Shown here piece by piece: positions 37,148 to 47,022 of a DNA stretch of 64,000 nucleotides; within the stretch, counting starts at the first letter, position 1; each line of letters begins with the position of its first letter. The notes beneath the pieces were generated by a model, which worked only from the letters and a program-made list of their open reading frames with translations, was not told the origin of the DNA and did no database searches. Source of the stretch: Chromatium weissei (GTDB lineage: Bacteria; Pseudomonadota; Gammaproteobacteria; Chromatiales; Chromatiaceae); NCBI RefSeq assembly GCF_016583765.1, contig NZ_NRRR01000002.1, positions 1-64,000 on the forward strand, written 5' to 3'. The position numbers and the translations under genes are program-made.

Positions 37148-38650
37148 ATGACGCTGATTCGTGAAACCGATTTTATTACCAGCATTGCCGATGCACTTCA
37201 ATTCATTTCTTATTATCACCCGCGTGATTATCTTCAGGCGCTCACTGCCGCTTATCATGCCGAGCCAGCACCGGCCGCCCGCGATGCGATGGCACAAATT
37301 CTTGTCAATTCAAGACTCTGCGCTGAAGGTCAACGCCCCATCTGTCAAGACACCGGATTGGTTGTCGTCTTTCTGAAAGTTGGAATGAATGTGCGCTGGG
37401 ATACCGCGTTGAGTCTGCAGGAATTGGTCAATACCGGAGTGCGCCGCGCCTATCAACATCCCGACAATCCACTTCGCGCTTCAATGGTCGCACCACCAAT
37501 CGGTGCGCGTAAAAACACCGGCGACAACACGCCCGCCATCGTTCACGTCGAATTAGTGCCCGGCGAGCTGGTCGAGGTGCGCTTGGCAGCCAAAGGTGGA
37601 GGCTCTGAAAATAAAGCAAAATTTGCCGTTCTCAATCCCAGCGCCAGCCTGATTGACTGGGTTTTGCACACCGTGCCCACGCTCGGCGCAGGCTGGTGTC
37701 CACCGGGAATGCTCGGCATCGGTATCGGCGGCTCCGCAGAAAAAGCGATGCTGTTGGCAAAAGAAGCACTGCTCGCACCCATTGACATGCACGAATTGCG
37801 AGCGCGAGGCGCAGCCAATTCACTCGAAGCACTGCGTTTGGAATTATTTGAGAAAATCAACGCATTGGGCATCGGAGCGCAGGGTTTAGGCGGTTTGACC
37901 ACCGTGCTGGATGTCAAAATTTTGACTTATCCGACGCACGCCGCGTCGCTGCCCGTCGCGCTGATTCCCAATTGCGCCGCCACGCGTCACATCGAATTCA
38001 CCCTTGACGGCAGCGGGCCGGCGACCTTCACGCCACCCAATTTGAATGACTGGCCGCGCATCAATTGGAATCCTGCTGCCGAAGCGCGGCGCGTCAATCT
38101 CGACCATCTCACCCGCGAGGACATCGCCACTTGGCAGCCCGGCGAACGTTTATTGCTGTCCGGCAAATTATTAACCGGACGCGATGCCGCGCATCAGCGC
38201 ATCATTGAATTACTCAATCGCGGCGAACCATTACCTGATGGCGTTGATTTGAATAATCGCTTTATTTATTACGTCGGGCCAGTTGATCCGGTAGGCAATG
38301 AAATCGTCGGCCCCGCAGGCCCAACGACTGCCACGCGCATGGATCAATTCACTGAACAACTGCTGCGCGACACCGGTTTAATTGGCATGATTGGTAAAGC
38401 TGAACGCGGCGCAATTGCGATTGAAGCAATTAAAAAATACGGTGCGGTGTATTTAATTGCAGTCGGCGGAGCCGCCTATTTAGTTGCCAAAGCCATTAAA
38501 GCAGCACGATTAATTGCATTTGCCGATTTAGGAATGGAAGCCATTCGTGAATTTGAAATTGTTGATATGCCGGTTATGGTTGCAGTCAATAGTCACGGCA
38601 TCTCGATACACGAAACCGGTCCAGCACAATGGCGCAATCACTCTGAATAA
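37148..38650 (+). CDS. fumA: Class I (iron-sulfur) fumarate hydratase
   Basis: It interconverts fumarate and malate in the TCA cycle. The 500-residue single chain contains the alpha region (GQRPICQDTGLVVVFLKVGM; GARKNTGDNTPAIVHVELVP; KGGGSENKAK; GIGGSAEKA) and the beta region (PVDPVGNEIVGPAGPTTATR; GMIGKAERG; AVGGAAYL). Cys in ICQDTG, GAGWCPPG and NCAATRH are the likely cluster ligands. ATG 37148 has GGAA at good spacing; a TTG at 37136 is less likely. Confidence 0.95.
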   Translation: MTLIRETDFITSIADALQFISYYHPRDYLQALTAAYHAEPAPAARDAMAQILVNSRLCAEGQRPICQDTGLVVVFLKVGMNVRWDTALSLQELVNTGVRRAYQHPDNPLRASMVAPPIGARKNTGDNTPAIVHVELVPGELVEVRLAAKGGGSENKAKFAVLNPSASLIDWVLHTVPTLGAGWCPPGMLGIGIGGSAEKAMLLAKEALLAPIDMHELRARGAANSLEALRLELFEKINALGIGAQGLGGLTTVLDVKILTYPTHAASLPVALIPNCAATRHIEFTLDGSGPATFTPPNLNDWPRINWNPAAEARRVNLDHLTREDIATWQPGERLLLSGKLLTGRDAAHQRIIELLNRGEPLPDGVDLNNRFIYYVGPVDPVGNEIVGPAGPTTATRMDQFTEQLLRDTGLIGMIGKAERGAIAIEAIKKYGAVYLIAVGGAAYLVAKAIKAARLIAFADLGMEAIREFEIVDMPVMVAVNSHGISIHETGPAQWRNHSE

Positions 38651-38785
38651 TCGGTCACACCATTGTCACGATTCTCAGTTCGCACTTTGGTATTCTGTTT
38701 AGGAGTTGCGTCATTCTAAACACTGACAACTTTTCAATAACATCAACTCTATTATTTTGAACATTCACACGAGGTTATTTTGCCT

Positions 38786-40036
38786 ATGACAGCACACCAC
38801 GCTCTCGTTCTTAATCTTCATCAACCGCCCAATAATCTTCAAGATTTGTTAGCGCATCAAACGTGGGAAGCACAGGAAATTCTTTTTGCTTTAGATCGCA
38901 TTCCGCGCAGTTTATGGGGACATGAAAAACACGCTCGTGTCCATTTATCCTTGTCTGGAACGCTATTAGAAACACTTTCTGATCCAGCATTTCAACAAGA
39001 GGTTTATGGTATTGTTGATTGCGGTGCGCTATTGTGGCATTTTCAAAATCAATCGCTATTTGAAGTCCTCGGTACAGGTTATTATCATCCGGTATTACCG
39101 CTTATTCCTGAAGCAGATCGCCGCGAGCATTTACAACGCTGGCTGGGAATTGCGCATCATCTGTTATGGCGACCTAAATTTCAGGGTTTTTGGCCACCAG
39201 AAATGGGTTTTTCAATGGAGTTAATTCCACTTTTACAAGCATTTGGTTATCGCTATGTTTTAGTGGATAGTGAACACATTGAACCCGTCACGCCAATGAG
39301 CTGGGAAGAAATGCGTTATCGCCCGCATATTGCCCGTTATGGCAATGCAGAAATCACCGTTATTGTGCGTGATCGTGAATTATCAGATGCGCAAGAATCC
39401 GGCATGGATTTAAGCTGGTTTCAATCCGAAGTTGCCGAACGAACGAAATGGTGTGATTTTCCGCCATTAGTCACAACCTGCACTGATGGTGAAAATGGTG
39501 GCTGGTTTCGCAATGTCACCGAAGGCGCGAATTTTTGGAGCGTTTTTTATCGCCCGTTATTAGAACAAGTGAATGCGGGTATTTCAAACATCATTCCCAC
39601 ATTTATTCACGATTATTTAGATACCTATGGCGTTCATAGTGAAGTCAGAATACGCACCGGTGCATGGAATACCGGTTGGCATCATGGGCGTGATTTCACG
39701 CAATGGACAGGATCAGAATATCAACGACAGGCTTTAGCGGAATGCGAACGCGTTAGTCAATTGGTGCATGATGCACGTTGGTTTGCGGGTGAACAGGGTA
39801 TAACTGAAGGCGCACATGCGAATGCTATTGCACGCGCATTGAATTCATTATTACGCGCTGAAACCAGTTGTCATTTCTATTGGGGTGAAGCCTGGGTTCC
39901 TCGCGCTGAAGCAGATTTAGCAATCAGTCGCGCCGCATTAACGGAAATTGGAATTAATACGGAGCCGGTTAATGAATCGGCAGAACAAATCAAGACCGAT
40001 GAAGCGAATGCTAAGGGGGAAAATACACTAGAGTAA
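38786..40036 (+). CDS. Glycoside hydrolase family 57 protein (first of a tandem pair)
   Basis: A GH57 (alpha-glucan-active) enzyme of about 416 residues. The N-terminal motif is ALVLNLHQPP (His12, Gln13, Pro14). FWPPEMGFS carries the likely nucleophile Glu (~139), and TDGENGGWF (~233) the acidic partner. The GH57 barrel is followed by a helical region ending ETSCHFYWGEAW. No signal peptide is visible, so it is cytoplasmic and may act on glycogen or maltodextrin. The start may be ATG 38786 or TTG 38780, which is nearer the GAGG ribosome site. Confidence 0.88.
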   Translation: MTAHHALVLNLHQPPNNLQDLLAHQTWEAQEILFALDRIPRSLWGHEKHARVHLSLSGTLLETLSDPAFQQEVYGIVDCGALLWHFQNQSLFEVLGTGYYHPVLPLIPEADRREHLQRWLGIAHHLLWRPKFQGFWPPEMGFSMELIPLLQAFGYRYVLVDSEHIEPVTPMSWEEMRYRPHIARYGNAEITVIVRDRELSDAQESGMDLSWFQSEVAERTKWCDFPPLVTTCTDGENGGWFRNVTEGANFWSVFYRPLLEQVNAGISNIIPTFIHDYLDTYGVHSEVRIRTGAWNTGWHHGRDFTQWTGSEYQRQALAECERVSQLVHDARWFAGEQGITEGAHANAIARALNSLLRAETSCHFYWGEAWVPRAEADLAISRAALTEIGINTEPVNESAEQIKTDEANAKGENTLE

Positions 40037-40114
40037 TCGCTATTTGCTGCCACAGCGCACAGCATTAAACGCTGATAAATGTCTTTATTGAATAAACCGA
40101 TTAAGGAAATTTGC

Positions 40115-41581
40115 GTGAACCAACTACCTGAATACATTAACGATGTTCCGAATATCTCCGGCAATGAAACCGAGTTGGCGCAAGTCGTCGCTCGTGGTCG
40201 TGAACGCACCTTATTTACAGATCGCAGTGGCATTAATTTCAGCGCAATTCGCTCCGCTACTGCGATTGCATTACATCAACATCAACCGCTAATTCCTGCT
40301 GGCGGTGATGATTTGCGTACTGCTGCATTGATTAGCAATCTGCAATACATGATGCACAATCAGCACATCGGTGATAATTACAACGCGCCGGCCTTTGTAT
40401 GGTGCTATAAGCGCATGGGTGAATTCATTCCGCAATTGATTCATGAAGGCAAATCACCGCGCTGCATGTTGGAGTATTCTGGAACGCTATTACATGGTTT
40501 GCGCAAAATGGGTGAACATCATGTCATTGATGCGCTGAAAACGATTACCTGCAATTCCGATTACAATTGGGCAGCAGAATGGTTGGGAATGCCTTGGGGT
40601 CATGCCGTTGCACCATCCACTCCGGTGCAGGATTTCCGATTACATGTGCGCGCTTTTCAACATCATTTTGCGGCAATTTTTGGTTGGGAAGCATTAGAAC
40701 GAGTACGCGGTTTTTCACCATCTGAAATGGCATTACCAAATCATCCTGATGTGGCCTATGAATTCGTAAAAACGCTGGTTGATTGCGGTTTTCAATGGGT
40801 TCTCATTCAAGAACATTCGGTGCAACAGGTCAGCAATGGTCGTCATCCAGAGCGTCCGCATATTCCACAGCGTTTAGTCTGCACCAATTCTAAAGGTGAA
40901 ACGGCAAGCATCATCGCTATTATTAAAACACAGGGTTCTGATACGAAATTGGTTGCGCAAATGCAGCCTTGGTATGAAGCGCAGGGATTGAATCGTGTTG
41001 AATTGGCGGGCAAGTTCATTCCGCCATTGGTGACACAGATTGCCGACGGTGAGAATGGCGGCGTAATGATGAATGAATTCCCCGGTAAATTTATGGAGGT
41101 TGCTGCATTATCAAGTCATTCGGATAGTCCGATGATGAATGCCAGTGAATACCTTGAACATCTCTTTGCAATGGGAATTAAAGAGAGTGATTTTCCTGCG
41201 ATTCAACCGATTTTCCATGATCGTATTTGGGCACGAATGCAGCCCGGTGATGGGCCGGAAAAATTAGCGCAGGTGATTGCGGAATTGAAGCAGGAAGATG
41301 GACGTTTTCATATGGAAGGCGGCAGTTGGACGAATGATTTATCATGGGTGCGTGGCTATGACAATCTGCTCGGCCCAATGGAAGCAGCGAGTTCACTTTT
41401 CAATGAAAAGGTATTGCGTCCCGGTATCGCAACCGATCACTCCAGTTATCGCAATGCGCTATTTCATTTAATGGCATCGCAGACCAGTTGTTATCGCTAT
41501 TGGGGACAGGGTTTGTGGACGGATTACGGACGTGAAATCTGCCAGCGTTCAATTGACATTGTGAATCGAGATTTTGCGTAA
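40115..41581 (+). CDS. Glycoside hydrolase family 57 protein (second of a tandem pair)
   Basis: A second GH57 enzyme of about 488 residues, distinct in length from its neighbour. Motifs are ATAIALHQHQPLIPAGGDDL, then GFSPSEMALPNHPD (likely catalytic Glu), then IADGENGGVMMNEFPGKF. The end is SQTSCYRYWGQGLWTDYG, parallel to ETSCHFYWGEAW in the first protein, so the two are paralogues. GTG 40115 is favoured (AAGGA 7 bp upstream) over ATG 40079, which has no ribosome site. It ends before a strong hairpin. Confidence 0.88.
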   Translation: MNQLPEYINDVPNISGNETELAQVVARGRERTLFTDRSGINFSAIRSATAIALHQHQPLIPAGGDDLRTAALISNLQYMMHNQHIGDNYNAPAFVWCYKRMGEFIPQLIHEGKSPRCMLEYSGTLLHGLRKMGEHHVIDALKTITCNSDYNWAAEWLGMPWGHAVAPSTPVQDFRLHVRAFQHHFAAIFGWEALERVRGFSPSEMALPNHPDVAYEFVKTLVDCGFQWVLIQEHSVQQVSNGRHPERPHIPQRLVCTNSKGETASIIAIIKTQGSDTKLVAQMQPWYEAQGLNRVELAGKFIPPLVTQIADGENGGVMMNEFPGKFMEVAALSSHSDSPMMNASEYLEHLFAMGIKESDFPAIQPIFHDRIWARMQPGDGPEKLAQVIAELKQEDGRFHMEGGSWTNDLSWVRGYDNLLGPMEAASSLFNEKVLRPGIATDHSSYRNALFHLMASQTSCYRYWGQGLWTDYGREICQRSIDIVNRDFA

Positions 41582-41589
41582 ATAAAATG

Positions 41590-41630
41590 CCAAGCGTTCG
41601 CTGAGTTTATTCAGCGAACACTTGGTTGTA
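41590..41630 (+). terminator. Hairpin after the GH57 pair
   Basis: CCAAG-c-GTTCGCTGA-gtttat-TCAGCGAAC-a-CTTGG is a near-perfect 15-bp stem with one mismatch, followed by TTGTATTG. The T-tract is weak, but stem size and position just after the stop support a terminator. Confidence 0.7.
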
Positions 41631-41770
41631 TTGAAAACTCGCCAGTTCAACGCGAGCGCATTATGGTCGCTCGCTTTATTCAATTCAATCGCAATGGAGG
41701 ATGCGAGACTGGTCGCTAAATAGCGCCCTATTTTCCGTTTTGAATTGACGGAATTTCTCGCTTAAAACCG

Positions 41771-42226
41771 ATGAGAATCAATTTTTTATCACGCCAGCAA
41801 TCGCTGTTTGTATTCTTGATTTTTGCGCTATCGTCATTGAGTACGGTGCTGGCGCAATCGCTGTCATTGACACCGACGGAAGCGCAAATCAAATTGCAAG
41901 CAAATGAAATCATGCTCATTGATGTGCGCACTCCTGAAGAATGGCGCGATTCTGGTACTGCGCCGAATGCGCAACGCATTGACCTACAAGACCCTAATGG
42001 CATGGAAGGTTTTGCCGTTAAGGTATTGAATGCCGTTCATGGCGATAAAACTGCACCAATTGCGGTGATTTGTCGCACCGGCAGTCGCAGTGGTTACGCG
42101 CAACGCTATCTGCTTTCACAGGGTTTTAGCCGTGTATTCAATGTTCCAGAAGGCATGATGGGTAGTCGCGCTGGTCCTGGTTGGATTGAACGCGGCTTGC
42201 CAATTCAAGCCTGTACCGATTGTTAA
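41771..42226 (+). CDS. Exported rhodanese-like protein
   Basis: A 151-residue single-domain rhodanese. An N-terminal signal peptide ([19 protein letters not shown]) predicts periplasmic export. The domain contains [20 protein letters not shown] and the active-site loop CRTGSRSG with the catalytic Cys; the C-terminus is [17 protein letters not shown]. It may handle sulfane sulfur or act in redox sensing. The substrate is not deducible. It overlaps the untranslated start of the cyclophilin gene, so the two are probably co-transcribed. Confidence 0.92.
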   Translation: MRINFLSRQQSLFVFLIFALSSLSTVLAQSLSLTPTEAQIKLQANEIMLIDVRTPEEWRDSGTAPNAQRIDLQDPNGMEGFAVKVLNAVHGDKTAPIAVICRTGSRSGYAQRYLLSQGFSRVFNVPEGMMGSRAGPGWIERGLPIQACTDC

Positions 42227-42255
42227 AACATTTCACATCATTGGGAATTCATTGC

Positions 42256-42819
42256 ATGTTCAAATTCACTGCGTTATTTGCCAGTATTTTATTCGCCTTT
42301 TCCGCTGCACCGGCGCTGGCTGCTAATTCTAAAGTTGCGATTGATGTCAGCATTGATGGTCAACCTGCCGGAACCATTACATTTGAACTCTTTAATGATG
42401 TTGTGCCGAAAACAGCAGAGAATTTTCGTGCACTGTGTACCGGTGAAAAGGGTCAAGAATTGCGTTATGCCGGCAGTCCTTTTCATCGCATCATTCCCGA
42501 ATTTATGATTCAAGGCGGCGATTTTACCAATGGCAATGGCACGGGCGGAATGTCGATTTACGGCGAATCATTTGCAGATGAAAATTTTGATCTTCAATTC
42601 GGTGCTGCGGGCACTTTAGCAATGGCCAATGCGGGGCCGAATACGAATGGTTCGCAGTTTTTTATTACCGTTGCGCCGACTCCATTTCTTAACGGCAAGC
42701 ATGTTGTTTTCGGTAAGGTAATTGATGGCATGGATGTGGTGCGGGCGATGGAGGCGCAGGGCAGTCGCTCTGGTCGCACCAAAACTGCGGTGATGTTTGA
42801 AAGCTGTCGGCAACTGTGA
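42256..42819 (+). CDS. ppiA: Periplasmic cyclophilin-type peptidyl-prolyl isomerase
   Basis: The 187-residue product from ATG 42256 has a signal peptide ([20 protein letters not shown]) and a complete cyclophilin domain: [20 protein letters not shown], the catalytic region [20 protein letters not shown], then [20 protein letters not shown] and [12 protein letters not shown]. It includes the GEKG insert seen in eukaryote-like cyclophilins ([14 protein letters not shown]). It isomerises proline bonds during envelope protein folding. Confidence 0.95.
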   Translation: MFKFTALFASILFAFSAAPALAANSKVAIDVSIDGQPAGTITFELFNDVVPKTAENFRALCTGEKGQELRYAGSPFHRIIPEFMIQGGDFTNGNGTGGMSIYGESFADENFDLQFGAAGTLAMANAGPNTNGSQFFITVAPTPFLNGKHVVFGKVIDGMDVVRAMEAQGSRSGRTKTAVMFESCRQL

Positions 42820-42865
42820 TCGCCGCCGTTCTGAAGCAGAAGATATAACACGTTGAAATTTAGGC

Positions 42866-42894
42866 ATCCTGCTGCGCTCGGTGGCAGGATTTTT
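42866..42894 (+). terminator. Terminator after the cyclophilin gene
   Basis: ATCCTGC-tgcgctcggtg-GCAGGAT followed by TTTT, a 7-bp stem with a T-run, 46 bp after the stop. Confidence 0.72.
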
Positions 42895-42936
42895 CTGTCG
42901 CAGCTCGCGGATTTCACACCGCGATTGAGGTGAAAC

Positions 42937-43905
42937 GTGCTACCCATCACTGGAAATCGATCAGTCACTGCATTCGCCCAAACCACCACGACCAATTCAC
43001 ATCACACGCTGCTCGTCAATCGCTCAAACGCCGCGCCAGCACAGAATACGGGCGCGGGCAGCGATTTAGCCGCTGAACTTGCTGCTCAATTAGAGCAGGA
43101 TTTGGATTATCAAATTCTGCGCAAATCCTTTGATTTGGAATCAAAAACTTCACTGAATGTACACCGAGCGCAAACGCAGGCTGCCGCCGCGCAAGCCGAT
43201 GCGGTCACTGCACATCAAAACGCGGTGATGTTGAATTTACGCAACACCAATGCGTCAGCAGCAAATACCACTTCGTCGGTCGCGCTGGCGCAAACGCATT
43301 CCAGTTCCACGTCGCGTTTTGCGCTGGTGTTTGAGGTGCGCCAGCAGCAATCCGTTGAAGTGCGAATGCAAGTCACGAATAACGCTGAGATTTTCACTGC
43401 CGATCCGCTGGTGCTCAATTTGTCTGACGCGGGCATCACCACCACCGGCGTTGACGATGGCGTGCAATTTGATTTGAACGCGGATGGCGTGACGGAACAG
43501 GTCAGCATGGTCAGTGGTGAGACGTGGCTGCTCGCGCTGGATCGCAATCACAATGGACGCATTGATGACGGCGGCGAGTTGTTTGGCGATCAACACGGCG
43601 CGGCGAATGGATTTGCGGAATTGGCGCGTTATGACGCGGATGCGAACGGCGTGGCGAATGGCGTGATTGATGCCGATGACGTGGCGTTTTCAGAATTGCA
43701 ATTGCTGCAAATTGACGGCGACGGTCAGCAAGTGACGCAGACTTTGGAAGAAGCCGGAGTGGTGGCGATTGAGCTGGCGCATCAAAATACCCGCAAAGCT
43801 TTGAATTTATACGACACCGTATCGCAAACCGCGCAATTTCATCGTGATGACGGTAGCAGCGGTGAAGCGGCAGATGTGCTGCTCGGTTATCGCAGCATCG
43901 CCTGA
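42937..43905 (+). CDS. EF-hand/calcium-binding-like protein of unknown function
   Basis: The 322-residue product starts at GTG 42937 (GAGG 7 bp upstream). After an Ala/Asn/Thr-rich N-terminus without a signal peptide, residues ~150-260 carry aspartate-rich loops: VQFDLNADGVTEQV, LALDRNHNGRIDDGGELFGD, YDADANGVANGVIDADD. These match DxNxDGxID-type calcium loops and the GELFGD...NGFAELARYD pattern seen in bacterial proteins related to RTX haemolysin regions. It is possibly secreted by a non-Sec route. The exact role is unknown. Confidence 0.78.
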   Translation: MLPITGNRSVTAFAQTTTTNSHHTLLVNRSNAAPAQNTGAGSDLAAELAAQLEQDLDYQILRKSFDLESKTSLNVHRAQTQAAAAQADAVTAHQNAVMLNLRNTNASAANTTSSVALAQTHSSSTSRFALVFEVRQQQSVEVRMQVTNNAEIFTADPLVLNLSDAGITTTGVDDGVQFDLNADGVTEQVSMVSGETWLLALDRNHNGRIDDGGELFGDQHGAANGFAELARYDADANGVANGVIDADDVAFSELQLLQIDGDGQQVTQTLEEAGVVAIELAHQNTRKALNLYDTVSQTAQFHRDDGSSGEAADVLLGYRSIA

Positions 43906-44003
43906 ACGCGAGAGATGTCGCGCCATGCGACAGCACGTTAGTTTGAATAGCGATGCTGCTAGACTAGAAACGAGAACAGATTTGTCTATCTAGGAATTCA
44001 TCG

Positions 44004-45221
44004 ATGCAGCAGACATCTGAAGTGCTGTCGCTTTTGACGGAAATTGAGCTGATTCGAGACCTTTCGGAAAGCACCCGCGAAACCTTGTCAAAACAATGCA
44101 CGCTCGGCGAATTGGCTTCAAAAAAGCGCATTCGTCTCACCGATATTGAAGGTTGTCGTTTATTTCTCGTTGACGGTCACGCCGTGCGCTTGGCCAACGG
44201 CGTCACCGAGCGTTTAGAGAGCTATCAAGGATTGAGCGATCCCATCAATCTCTTTGCGAATGATGGTGAAATGGAAAGTGATTGCGTCATCACCGAAACG
44301 CCCTGCATCGTGCTGAAAATTCCGATTGCAGCACTGGAATCGGCGCTTAACGCCAGCCTTGAAGTCAGCGATATTGAACTTGATCCTTCCGAAGGCGCGT
44401 TTCTCGCAGAACTGTACGAACTCATCACCAGCAATCGACTCGAATTGCCCGCTCGTCCAGAAATTGCCATTAAAATTCAAGAACTCACCAACGATCCTGA
44501 TGCCGGAGTGCAGGAACTCACGGAAGTGATTCAACGCGACGGAACCATTGCTGGTGCGCTTCTTCACGCCACCAACAGCCCGCTATTTCGTGGCACAAAA
44601 GAAATTCAATCGGTGCGTGATGCCGTATTGCGATTTGGATTTCGCAACACGCGCATGTTGACGACCAATCTCGCATTGCGGCAGTCATTCAAAGCCAAAC
44701 ACAACGTCACCCGCGAGGCGATGGCTGCCGTTTGGACTGACAGCGTGTTGTGCTCGGCTTACAGCTATTTGCTATCGGATATTCTCGGCATTTTGAACCG
44801 CGAGCGGGCGTTACTAGCGGGGTTGGTGGCGAGTATCGGCGCGGTGCCAATCATTCAATTTATCGAGATGCGCGATGCCAATCCGCGTTTGGCACGTATC
44901 GAATCGCTGATTCACAAGCTGCGCAGCATTACCGGCGTGTTGGTCATCAATTACTGGGGTTTAGGCGAAGATTTGGTCGCAGTGGCAGAACATTCGAGCC
45001 ATTGGGAACATCGTGCTGAAACGCCCGATTACGCCAGCATTACCACCGTCGCACGTTGGGCAATGCTGCAAAGTACGAAACGCCCGCATCCACCCGCAGT
45101 GGAAGTGCCCGCATTTGCGACGCTCGGTTTATTACCACCGCCACTGCCGGGCGAATCCATTGCGCAATTGATCGGTAGCGAAAAGGCGTTGGAAACCATC
45201 AAATCGATGTTTAGTGTCTGA
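44004..45221 (+). CDS. HDOD-domain protein with N-terminal cyclic-nucleotide-binding-like region
   Basis: A 405-residue signalling protein. Residues ~1-130 resemble a degenerate cNMP-binding fold (LLTEIELIRDLSESTRETLS; RLFLVDGHAVRLANGVTERL). Residues ~140-350 form an HDOD domain (ELPARPEIAIKIQELTNDPD; VIQRDGTIAGALLHATNSPL; AVLRFGFRNTRML). HDOD proteins are non-catalytic relatives of HD hydrolases, usually in regulatory roles. ATG 44004 follows AGGA. A second HDOD gene follows 39 bp later. Confidence 0.88.
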   Translation: MQQTSEVLSLLTEIELIRDLSESTRETLSKQCTLGELASKKRIRLTDIEGCRLFLVDGHAVRLANGVTERLESYQGLSDPINLFANDGEMESDCVITETPCIVLKIPIAALESALNASLEVSDIELDPSEGAFLAELYELITSNRLELPARPEIAIKIQELTNDPDAGVQELTEVIQRDGTIAGALLHATNSPLFRGTKEIQSVRDAVLRFGFRNTRMLTTNLALRQSFKAKHNVTREAMAAVWTDSVLCSAYSYLLSDILGILNRERALLAGLVASIGAVPIIQFIEMRDANPRLARIESLIHKLRSITGVLVINYWGLGEDLVAVAEHSSHWEHRAETPDYASITTVARWAMLQSTKRPHPPAVEVPAFATLGLLPPPLPGESIAQLIGSEKALETIKSMFSV

Positions 45222-45266
45222 TTGTATTCTTAAAATATCAGCAACGATTCACTGGAGCATGTGCGC

Positions 45267-46139
45267 GTGTCTTTATCCATAACCATCGACGCTCTTATTA
45301 AACAGACTGGTCGTCTGCTGGCGATTCCGCGAGTGGTCGGCGAAGTGCTCAAATTGCTGGATGATCCCAAAAGTCGGCAAGCGGCAATTGCCGAGCTGCT
45401 GGCGCAAGACCCAGCACTGGTCGCCATTGTGTTGCGATTGGCGAACAGTCCAGCCTTTGCGACTTCGCGTACCGTCGATTCGATGGAGCAAGCCATTATG
45501 TTGTTGGGACGCGATCATCTGCGGCGTTTGGTCATTGCCGGCGCGGTGACGCAGGCTTCCGACCGCTTGCCGACGCAGAATCTGCTGCCGTTGGAGGTGT
45601 TTTGGCATCACTCGGCATATTGCGCGGTGATTGCGCGGCTGCTCGCAGACATCGAAGCGCCAGCACTTTCGGGAACGGTGTTTTTAGGTGGATTGCTGCA
45701 TGATTTGGGACAGTTGGTGCTGTTTTCACAGGAACCCGAAGCCACACATCTCGCGTTTTTACACAGTTTAAGCGAGCCGCAAGCGTTAACGCCGCAGGAT
45801 GCTGAACGCGCCGAGCTGGGTTTTGATCACGCGGAATTGGGTGGAATGCTGGCAGAACACTGGGGTTTACCTGACAGTTTGTGTGCCTGTTTGCGGTTTC
45901 ATCACACACCGCTGCTCGCGCCAGCAAAGGTGCAGTTACCGGTGATTCTGGTGCATTTAGCGAACACCGGCGCACATTTAGCTGAACTGGATTCCCGTGA
46001 TTGGAACGACGCACCGCCGATTGACGCGGAGGTGTGGTCAAAAGTGCGTATTCGTCCAGAAGCATTTTTAGAGCTACTGGACAAAGCGCAATATCAAGTA
46101 CTTGCGGTGGAAGCGTTGCGCAATCCCAGTTTGAATTAA
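45267..46139 (+). CDS. HDOD-domain protein
   Basis: About 290 residues, essentially a stand-alone HDOD domain: RLLAIPRVVGEVLKLLDDPK, LLAQDPALVAIVLRLANSPA, SMEQAIMLLGRDHLRRLVIA, GLLHDLGQLVLFSQEP and the helix HAELGGMLAEHWGLPDSLCA. An HD dipeptide is kept, but a full metal site is not evident. GTG 45267 has GGAG 9 bp upstream; GTG 45261 is also in frame. It is probably co-transcribed with the larger HDOD gene. Confidence 0.88.
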   Translation: MSLSITIDALIKQTGRLLAIPRVVGEVLKLLDDPKSRQAAIAELLAQDPALVAIVLRLANSPAFATSRTVDSMEQAIMLLGRDHLRRLVIAGAVTQASDRLPTQNLLPLEVFWHHSAYCAVIARLLADIEAPALSGTVFLGGLLHDLGQLVLFSQEPEATHLAFLHSLSEPQALTPQDAERAELGFDHAELGGMLAEHWGLPDSLCACLRFHHTPLLAPAKVQLPVILVHLANTGAHLAELDSRDWNDAPPIDAEVWSKVRIRPEAFLELLDKAQYQVLAVEALRNPSLN

Positions 46140-46146
46140 ACGCCTG

Positions 46147-47022
46147 TTATTCCAAGCGATTTACATCCACCGCCACGCGCAAATCGTGCGCACCGCCACC
46201 GTAAAAAATACCGCGCAACGGTGTCACATCCTGAAAATCACGACCCACTGCGGTCGTGATGTACTGCAGATTCAGCGTTTGATTATTCGTTGGATCAAAA
46301 TCCACCCAACCCACTTCGGGAATCAGCACCGCAAACCACGCGTGTGACGCATCCGCACCCTGCAATTTAACCTGACCGGGCGGCGGCAACGTCTCCAAAT
46401 AACCGCTGACATACCGCGCTGCCAAACCCAAACTTCGCAAGCCCGCCAGCGCCACATGCGCAAAATCCTGACACACGCCGCGCCGTTGCTGCATCACCTC
46501 TGCGACCGGCGTGGCAACCGTCGTCGACAGCGGATCGTATTCAAACTCGCGGTAAATTCGCTCCATGAAATTCAGCGTGGCCGCCAAAATCGGTCGTCCG
46601 GCCGTGAATGACACCGCCGCAAATTCTCGCGCTGCGGCATCAAGTGGCACCTGCGGCGACGGCAGCGTAAACATGCGCGCATTGGTCATCAGACTGTCGC
46701 CTCGGTCATACAACCGCGTCACCACGCGCTCCCACGGCGGCGTTTTATCGGCATCCGGCAGCGCCAGCACATTCACATCCACCTCGCTGGTGGCGATGAC
46801 TTCCAACGCGCTGTGCGCCTGCTGAATCGAAAAATAATTGACGCGATTACCAAAAAAATCCTCGCGCTCGCGCATCACCGCCGGCCAGGGATCGACGCGC
46901 AACTGACTGGCTAAACACCGCTGACGGCGCGTTTGAATGGGTTTGAGATGCGCGATGCTGTGACAGAGCGACACCGGCTCGGCGTATTCATAACGGGTGA
47001 GATGACTGACACGAAACTTCAT
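46147..47022 (-). CDS. Transglutaminase-like cysteine protease-fold protein
   Basis: The 291-residue protein has an N-terminal beta domain (MKFRVSHLTRYEYAEPVSLC), then a transglutaminase domain with the Cys-His-Asp triad: QQRRGVCQDFAHVALAGLRS, GADASHAWFAVLIPEVGW and VDFDPTNNQ. It overlaps the upstream ATP-grasp/alpha-E gene by 4 bp. This neighbourhood is known from comparative genomics and was proposed to make or trim peptide tags; the substrate has not been shown. No signal peptide. Confidence 0.92.
   Translation of the reverse strand: MKFRVSHLTRYEYAEPVSLCHSIAHLKPIQTRRQRCLASQLRVDPWPAVMREREDFFGNRVNYFSIQQAHSALEVIATSEVDVNVLALPDADKTPPWERVVTRLYDRGDSLMTNARMFTLPSPQVPLDAAAREFAAVSFTAGRPILAATLNFMERIYREFEYDPLSTTVATPVAEVMQQRRGVCQDFAHVALAGLRSLGLAARYVSGYLETLPPPGQVKLQGADASHAWFAVLIPEVGWVDFDPTNNQTLNLQYITTAVGRDFQDVTPLRGIFYGGGAHDLRVAVDVNRLE

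Noticed and set aside
43916-43932. Stem-loop TGTCGC-gccat-GCGACA as a terminator after the calcium-binding-like gene
   Set aside because: The stem is only six pairs and no T-tract follows; I could not support termination.
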